A DNA stretch of 64,000 bases from Primulina eburnea (Eukaryota > Streptophyta > Magnoliopsida > Lamiales > Gesneriaceae), in assembly GCF_022965805.1 (NCBI RefSeq), contig NC_133104.1, positions 36,872,682 to 36,936,681 on the forward strand. Reading direction: 5' to 3'. The number at the start of each line of letters is the position of its first letter. Position 1 is the first letter of the stretch. This document shows positions 56,804-64,000 of this stretch, one piece after another. A program made the translations under genes and the position numbers. A model generated the notes under the pieces. It did not search any database. It worked only from the letters and a program-made list of their open reading frames with translations, and had not been told where the DNA came from.

Positions 56804-56970
56804 GTCTCTTGTAAGACAGTCTCATGAATCTTTATCTGTGAGATGGGTCAATCCTAACGATATTCACAATAAAAAATAATACTCTTAGCATAAAAATTAA
56901 TACTTTTTCATGGATGACTCAAATAAAAAATTCGTCTTACGAAATTGATCCTTGAGACCGTCTCACAAGA
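56804..56970 (-). mobile_element. GAGACGGTCTC MITE, copy 5 (reverse orientation)
   Basis: TCTCTTGTAAGACAGTCTCA at the left and GAGACCGTCTCACAAGAA at the right, with ATTCACAATAAAAAATAATAC inside, the complement of copies 3 and 4. Confidence 0.8.
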
Positions 56971-57519
56971 ATTTTTATGATTTAAATATTGCTTCAAGGT
57001 GCGAGTTAGGGTTATATCCATATAAATTGATAAGAATGACCGAATCACAGCATTTTAAGATTCGCAAAACGTACTATTTTTTTTAAGATCACAACATAAA
57101 ATTTTAATTTTTTAATTGTTTAAACAAGTTAAAAGTTGTAATTTGATTAAAATTTCACACAAAATATGAAAATGGTCTAAGATTTTCAAGATGGCAGAAA
57201 TAAGCACGAAAATATATAATCGTTTGTGCCAGAATAAAACGTACAGATAGATGCACACATGTAGAAGAATAAATAAAGAAAAAAGAGCACTCTTGCTGAA
57301 AGTAAACGTACAAATTTTCATCTGACTTGTTGACTCAAGGTAACAAATTTATTGCACAAATTGAAAGCCAAAATCAGAATCAGCTTCAAGATAAAAACTT
57401 GAATAAATATGAGAATCCAGGCAGGACTTCAACAAGAAGACGAGAATATGAGTTCATGCAAAAGACGTACAATAGATAAATTTCCAATCTCTGGACAACG
57501 CAAGCTCGATTTTATCCCA
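56971..57519. other. Spacer and likely 3' UTR of the V-ATPase gene
   Basis: No coding sequence. The part near 57330-57519 should be transcribed as the 3' UTR of the minus-strand gene. Confidence 0.45.
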
Positions 57520-58775
57520 TTAGGCAGCAATCTGACCGAATAGGCTCTTCCGGATCTGTAATTTCCATACAAGTAATGATAAAGTAAAGATAATGCTTAA
57601 GCTAACATGCAACAGCTAACAAAAAACAGCCAACGAGAAAACTAAGAGCAGCACCTTATCTTACAAGGGTTCTATATCAAAACAGAATCTGGAATAGTTT
57701 AAAGACGATGAGAACATGTTTTAGCATTTATATGTAAGTATACAAGTTACAGAGGTGCTTTTGGGTATTTTGCTGTATTATGTGTTCCACTTCAATTCTT
57801 CAATTAATATCCTCCAAAACAAGATAGAAACCCATCCATCCCCATCAATATTTAGAGAGACGTGAATTTTTGAATCCATCAATATTTTTTGAGAGCCAAA
57901 CCCTAGTTCCTAATGAGAGTAAAGAGCCAACGAATTCATGACGTCAGGGAAAATGCCAAGGTAAAATACCAGGGAAACAATAGCAACAGAGAGATTTAGT
58001 GACACCACAACATCCCTTTTTCTCTATCCTTAAGAGTTCTTACTTGACTCCTACTAACTAAAAAATATATGTTTCAAAGAGATGCAATAAAATAAGAAAT
58101 CATAAGGCAGGAATCTACACAAAGAGTGATTCTTTTATCCGTATGGGAAAGAACGAGATTGCTGGACAAGAGGTGCAACAGATGGCTCATTTTGTAACTT
58201 TCAATAAGAAGTATATTACACCAAGGATATATGAATACACGTAAATGCAGATGAAAGTCTAGATAGAGAGTTGAGAAATAACCTCTGGCAACTTTTTACG
58301 AAAAACAACTTCAAGTCTTGCATCAAGAGTATTCTCAAATACAATTTTTCCATCCCTAGAAGCCAATACTACACCTCCTGAGCTGAAAAGAAAGCAGGAG
58401 AAATAATTATAATTTAGACAATACATAAGTTATTTCTTGAGAAAAATATCCAAGTACCAAAGCAGAGACAGTTATCAGTATTTAGTTGATTGGCTGCGGT
58501 TCACTATAATATGGCACAGACAAATCATTGTTTTGCATGTTCCTATTTGTGAAAGTAAGACCAGAATCTATCAGTAAGTACCAGAAAGGCCCATGTGCAT
58601 TATGATGGGAAGGAGCAGGAGGAAGGTTGACATCATCGACTACTATCTCAGGAGGATGAACTTTTGCCTTCTCTGCATACTCCTCCTTTGCTGAGTTCAA
58701 AACAGAGTTTACCAATTGCACGTCATCTTTACGGCAGCGCAACAACACAGATGGCTCTTTCAGCCTTAGCAAACT
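57520..58775 (-). CDS. VHA-E: V-type H+-ATPase subunit E, last three coding exons (5' part not in window)
   Basis: Subunit E is part of the peripheral stalk that ties V1 to Vo in the proton pump of vacuole and endomembranes (family knowledge). Exons on the minus strand: 58775-58582 (SLLRLKEPSVLLRCRKDD..., phase 0 in, two bases out), 58382-58283 (SGGVVLASRDGKIVFENTLD to FRKKLPE) and 57555-57520 (IRKSLFGQIAA, stop). Introns are GT-AG and the frame stays open through 330 nt. These 109 residues equal the C-terminal half of the usual protein of about 230 residues. The N-terminal half (coiled coil) was not found between 58776 and 64000, where repeats dominate. Either a first intron over 5 kb is full of insertions or the gene is truncated. 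The conserved residues favour a live gene. Confidence 0.88.
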
Positions 58776-59389
58776 CTGAAATGCAAATACATATTTCAAC
58801 AGATGTGGCAATGAGTCAGACCTCAAGCTGGTATATTCAAAATGAATGACAAAAATAATCTCAACAACAAAAATAAGGTTATTCTGATATCATTCAAACT
58901 TCCAACATAAATAGTAACTCGCATCTGCTGCAAACTTGATCCATGAACTTCAACATTTGAAAAATAAATAGTTTAAGGGTGTAGGGTGTGCTTTTTTTTA
59001 GTCTCGTGCAACTAGAAAAGTTGAACGTCACAAATTGTTTTGAATAATGACAAAAATTAGGTAATATCATTATTCAAAATTGTGAGAGAGAGTGACACCG
59101 CTGAAAAGCCAACAGTCTGTTTTTTGTAAGAAGTCACATCAACCAACCGAAGAATTAACTGTAAATTTCAAAAAAATGCATCTACCAATGTTTCAATTAG
59201 AATTCAGTACCTAGCTATAATTTTTTAAAAATCAGTACCTGACACATCTATACATTTAGTTTTAACTACCCATAAAGCAAACTTTACATTTTTACCCTTT
59301 ATTATTTAAATAAATATATTATTTTATCCACAAAAATTATATCATTTTTCTCCATTTAAAATATAATTTTAACAAAATATTGTTTCTCA
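58776..59389. other. Intron or flank of the V-ATPase gene
   Basis: A pyrimidine-rich acceptor (GTATTTGCATTTCAG on the minus strand) directly precedes the 58775 exon. No upstream exon is recognisable here. Confidence 0.5.
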
Positions 59390-61222
59390 ATTATCATGGA
59401 ATAAAAGTAAATACTTATTTTGACATACAAAGTACCTATTATGGGGTTTCAGATACTTGATTTCGCTCTTTGAATACTCCGAATATATAAGAAAATACTA
59501 TATTTTCGAGCATTCACCATAAATTCAGTCATTGTTGGTCTTTCATGAAAAATACATTAGGATGATTTATTCATGTCATTTTATTTTTTTAAAAAAAAAA
59601 CATAGGTCATCATTCATCATGAAATAAGATTAAGTATTTATTTTGACCAACAAAATACCTATTCTGGAGTTCCAAATGCTTGATTTTACTCTTTGAATAC
59701 TCCAAATGTGTAAGAAAATACTGGATCTTCAAGCTATCACAATAAATTCAATAATTGTTGGTATTTTCATTGAAAATACATTAAGATGACTTATTCATGT
59801 CATCTAATTTTTGAAAAAACACAGTTTCTCGCTCATTGTTGAATTAGAAAAATTACTTATTTTGATCGATAAAATACCTATTTCCGTGTTCCAAATATTT
59901 GATTTGGCTATTTGAATACTTCAAATGTGTAAGAAAATACTTAAGTTTCAAGTAATATTACGTGAATTTTGATTGTGTCATTTGTGAAGTTAAAGTGTGA
60001 TACTTAAATTGGTACACATAGTATCTAATTAAAGTATATAAATACACGATTTGAACCCGTAAATACTCATATCCAATTATTTGAGGATGCCAAAATATAA
60101 TTTGAAGTTAATATTAAGTGACACCGATTATGATATTCGTGAAGCAAAAATGTGATACCTGAATTAATACAAATAATACATAATTCGAGTTCATAAACAT
60201 TTGATTTTACCTTTTAAATACTCAAATTCGATTGAGTATGTCAAAATATATAATTTGAAGATAATATTGAATATTTTTTGATGATGAGATTTGGGAATAA
60301 AAAACGTGCTACCTAAATTGGTACGATTAGTACCTAATTTAATTTCACATATACTTGATTTACCCTTTTAAGACTCAATTTTGATTATTTTAGGATATAA
60401 AAAATATAATTTCAAGTAATATTAAGTGATTTTTGATGTGTTATTTGTGAAGTTAAAATGTGATACCTTAATTAGTGCAAAAAATATCTAATTCGAATCT
60501 ACCAATACTTTATTTTACTCCCTAAATGAGAAGTATTTTAATTTGAGTTTGCAAATACTTGATTTCGTTAATGAGATACTCACAATATGTATTAAAATAC
60601 CGGATATTCGAATAAGCAACGTAAGTTCACCAAATGTTGGTATTTTTATGGAAGATACATTTGGATGACATATTCATCTCATTTAATAATTTAAAAAAAA
60701 CGAATTCTCAAATAAACATGAAAATTTTAAGTACTTAGTTTTACTTGAGAATTACCTAATTTGAGTTTGCAAATACTTGATTTCGTAAATGAGATGCTCA
60801 TAATATGTATTAAAATACTAGGTATTCGAATAGACAACGTAAGTTCACCAAGGATTGATATTTCTATGGAATAAGCATTTGGATGACATATTCATATCAG
60901 TTAATATTTTTTCTGTAAAAGAAAAAACAGATTCCCAACTAAGCATAAAAATTTAAAGTATTTGTTTTTATTTGAGAAGTACGTAATTTGAGATTGCAAA
61001 TATTTAATTTGGTACATGAGATACTCATAATATGTAATAGAATACTGGATATTCGAATATGCAACGTAAGCTCACCAAGTGTTTATATTTCCTTGGAAGA
61101 TGAATTTGGATGATATATTCATCTCATTTAATATTTTTTTTGTAAAAAAAAAACAATTTCTCAACTAAGTATTGAAATTTTAAAATACTTATTTTTACTT
61201 AATAAGTATCTAATGTGATACC
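59390..61222. repeat. Degenerate tandem repeats of about 222 bp
   Basis: Repeated phrases include AATACTTGATTT, GAGATACTCATAATATGTA, GATATTCGAATA, CAACGTAAGTTCACCAA and GGATGACATATTCATCTCATTTAAT. The last phrase recurs near 59569, 59794, 60671, 60891 and 61118, giving spacings of about 220-227 bp. Each unit ends in a poly-A-like tract. Units differ strongly and are non-coding. Confidence 0.75.
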
Positions 61223-61227
61223 TGAAT

Positions 61228-62907
61228 TGTAAGGTCCGAGATTATATCATTTTAATACGAGATTATTTAATTTACGAATCTTGGAATAATAAATTAAATT
61301 CCATGATTTTTGTAATTAATTAGGATTGAAATTGAATTAAAAGATTGAGCGGGGACCGATTTGCAAATAGTGAAAAGTTGAGGGACTAAAGTGCAATTAT
61401 GACTTGAATATGACACTTGTCCTTGCATGCAAATATATAATGTATATGTTCTTCATTCCTACGAGACCAACAGCAAAGAAAATCGAGAAAGTCCCTCAAA
61501 GCTTTAATGTTGCTTAGATTTTGATTTTGAAGGATCCGTACGTCTGATTTTGAATCCGAGTGCAGTACCGTAATCCTCTCGACACGAGCTACAACTGGAC
61601 GTAAGTTTTATTGAGTTCTGGTATCATTTGAAAATATGATGTTGTAGGAATTTGATATAATTCATATATGATGTTCTTGACATGTTAGACATCATAGAAT
61701 CGAAGTCAGATCAAGTGATACTGTATTGACGGGAATATCGGGATTGTGCCGTTATGCCGTTGATTTGAATTAATTCAGATTAATCAGATTCAGTGTTGAT
61801 TTGAGAATGAAATATTGATATTATGATTCTCGATATATCGTTTCAGATTTACAGAGACAGTCTTGAGTTCAGAACTGATACTGCTTCAGACCGAGACTAC
61901 GAACGGAAGGTATAAGTCAATGTGGTATTGGGAGATCGACTTGAGTCGGTTTAGACTTGAGTTTCCCTAAATCACATACTTTACTTTATTGCATTGATAT
62001 TTGCATTGATTTGACTGATGTACTTGTTCTCTTGAATTATAGATAGCAGGTATTAGACGAGTAATCTTGTGACAGTGCCTGATAGTGGTGGGATCGCCAC
62101 GGGCACATTGCACGATGTCACAGGATAGTGTAGAAATCTTGGGACGGAAGTGCCTGACAGTGGCGGGATCGCCACGAGCACATTGCACGATGTCTCAAGA
62201 TAGGATATTAGCGATAGAGCTACAGTCCATGACGGTTAGGTCAGGACACCGGATGTTTGGTTATATCGAGTAAATAGGATTGGAATTCTTCTATTACGGA
62301 ATTCGATATAGGAATACCATATTTGGTTATATCGAGTAATGGAATTACTGTTCCTTCTATTACGGAATTCGATATGGGAACACCACATCTGGAAACCGGG
62401 ATCCCTAGACTAGGATTGAGTCTAGTCTGAATGATAGAGTTATGAGCATTGTCGACATTCTGTGATTGTTTATGTTTCAGATTTTGATACATATATCTGT
62501 TACCTGATTACATGCTTTATATTTGTTTATATGATTGCATGTTTCGTTGATTTATACTGGGATTTATTCTCACCGGAGTTATCCGGCTATTGTCTTGTCT
62601 GTATGTGTACATGACAACAGGTGGGACATGATCAGGGTCCAGGAGATGAGAAAAGATCGTGATTAGAGTGGAGGCTCCGGACTTGGATTAGAGATAGGGT
62701 TGGACACTTGATATTAGCTGTTTAAACCTTAGTTGAATAAATGTATGTGGTACAGGATTTGTACTTTTATATACTGAGAAGTATATATGTATGTTTTATG
62801 TCACTACGTTCTGCATTTTAAAAGAAAAAAATTTTAGACCCTGTTTTATAATTGATTAATTAGTCCCAATGATGATTAAGAACTTGATTAGCGTCCGGGT
62901 CCCCACA
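61228..62907. repeat. Solo LTR (1680 bp) with perfect 5-bp duplication
   Basis: It starts TGTAAGGTCCGAGATT and ends CGGGTCCCCACA. TGAAT flanks both sides (61223-61227, 62908-62912). The ends resemble Tekay/Del-type LTRs such as that at 4522-5901. There is no internal region. Two internal duplications are visible: a block with GTGCCTGAxAGTGGxGGGATC (62075 and 62152) and a block with TTATATCGAGTAA (62261 and 62327). Confidence 0.87.
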
Positions 62908-62912
62908 TGAAT

Positions 62913-63778
62913 TAATACAAATAATACCTAATACGAGTCCACAGATACTTGATTTTACCGTTTAAACTCAAATTCGATTATTTGATGGTGTCAAAATATA
63001 TAATTTGAAGTCAATATTGAGTTGCATTTGATCATGAGATCCGTGAAATAAAAATGTGATACATAAATTGTTACAAGTACTATATAATTAGATTATACTG
63101 ATAATTGATTTTACCTTTGAAAAACTCAAATTTGATAATAAGTATAATGAAATAATATTGATGCATATAATGAATGATTACCAATAAATATTATGAAAGA
63201 ATACTAACGAGGATGATATCAAATGAAGTATTGCATTGTCATTTAATGAATACCAACAAGTATTGTGAATGAATATTAATGATATTATAAATTAATATTC
63301 ATAAGTGTACATAAAAAATACTAAGAAATATAATGAATAATTACCAATAAGTATTATGTCAAATAAGTATAATTGTCAAATAAGTTATTCAATGAATATC
63401 AAAAAGTATTGTCAATTAATATTTATGAGTATTTTATAAATCATTGATCCAAGAATCGATAGATATGCTTAAAGTGCAAAGTTCAAGCTCATTTATAAAC
63501 TATGTTTATAATGCATCTCTCAATTAGTCCATGATGAATAATGAACTATGTTTATTTATTTAAATGATATGAATAAGTATCATAATGAATTTTCCATGGA
63601 AATATTGTATATTCGAATATCCAGTATTTTAATGCATATTGTGAGTATCTCATTTACGAAATCAAGTATTTGCAAACTCAAATTAGGTAATTCTCAAGTA
63701 AAACTAAGTACTTTAAAATTTTGATGCTTATTAAAGAATTTTTTTAGCAAAAAAAATATTGAATAAGATGAATATGCA
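62913..63778. repeat. Continuation of the tandem-repeat region with an inverted unit
   Basis: After the solo LTR the interrupted unit resumes (ATTAATACAAATAATACC). At 63599-63735 the phrase ATATTCGAATATCCAGTATT and following words are the reverse complement of a left-hand unit (60760-60830). The rest is AT-rich. Confidence 0.65.
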
Positions 63779-64000
63779 ATCCATGCTTAGTAATCGAGCA
63801 AAACTTTCATTGTAAAATTATTAGTAAAAATTAATAATATTCAAGCTCGAAATAATCGCAAGTGTACGATGTCAAGTAATAATATAGTCATGGACTTTCA
63901 ATAATCGCAAGTGCACGATGTCAAAATGTTCCATGCTTAGTGATTGAGCAAAACTTTCATTGTCTAAGAACTGTATTTCTCAATTATTATTCTCAATTAT
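63779..64000 (-). repeat. LTR end of a second element, with a tandem duplication, running off the window
   Basis: TCCATGCTTAG followed by T(A/G)ATxGAGCAAAACTTTCATTG occurs at 63779 and 63931. Read on the minus strand this is the terminal part of the LTR found solo at 44979-46355 (GACATCGTGCACTTGCGAT, GTTTTGCTCGATCA). The true LTR edge is probably at 63942. Confidence 0.65.

Noticed and set aside
1..64000. tRNA, rRNA or other structured RNA genes
   Set aside because: I looked for tRNA A/B boxes and rRNA-like words and found nothing convincing; a covariance-model scan would be decisive.

Overview
The window is plant nuclear DNA, almost certainly from an asterid of the order Lamiales. It has GT-AG introns, AT-rich spacers, two ordinary plant housekeeping genes and a dense load of transposable elements. 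From memory, a decayed gene-like repeat (39975-42274 plus 54645-55140) resembles a very expanded family of unknown proteins in Gesneriaceae such as Dorcoceras/Boea. That placement is an inference.

Only three host genes can be supported. (1) A small conserved plant protein of 77 residues, 6820-7053 (+). (2) A complete ten-exon La-type RNA-binding protein gene, 27483-31084 (+); its joined exons give 474 residues. (3) The last three coding exons of V-type H+-ATPase subunit E, 57520-58775 (-); the earlier exons are not found before the right edge.

Layout. 1-5901: two decayed Ty3/gypsy pieces, the second a 5'-truncated chromovirus with its 3' LTR. 7737-13833: a structurally complete LTR element (two 556-bp LTRs, perfect 5-bp target duplication) that codes for gag and protease but no reverse transcriptase or integrase. 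13839-17900: AT-rich DNA with a hAT-type MITE, a PIF/Harbinger element and an antisense copia fragment. 18990-24880: two diverged copies of one arrangement (gypsy-type gag-like gene followed by a long non-coding repeat) in inverted orientation. 25051-27270: another hAT-type element, two MITEs and a Helitron-like end. 27483-31084: the La gene. 31930-39965: a third copy of the non-coding repeat, a hAT element with a broken transposase, and a CACTA element with a broken Tnp2 transposase. 39975-55140: a four-layer nest, in which a decayed minus-strand gene-like repeat is split by a copia element, which is itself split by a solo LTR in its integrase and by an L1-type LINE in its 3' LTR. 55573-56970: three MITEs. 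57520-58775: the V-ATPase exons. 59390-63780: tandem repeats of about 222 bp interrupted by a 1680-bp solo LTR. At the right edge another LTR runs out of the window.

The target-site duplications and element ends quoted here were read directly from the sequence. Family names rest on recognised protein motifs. No searches were run.
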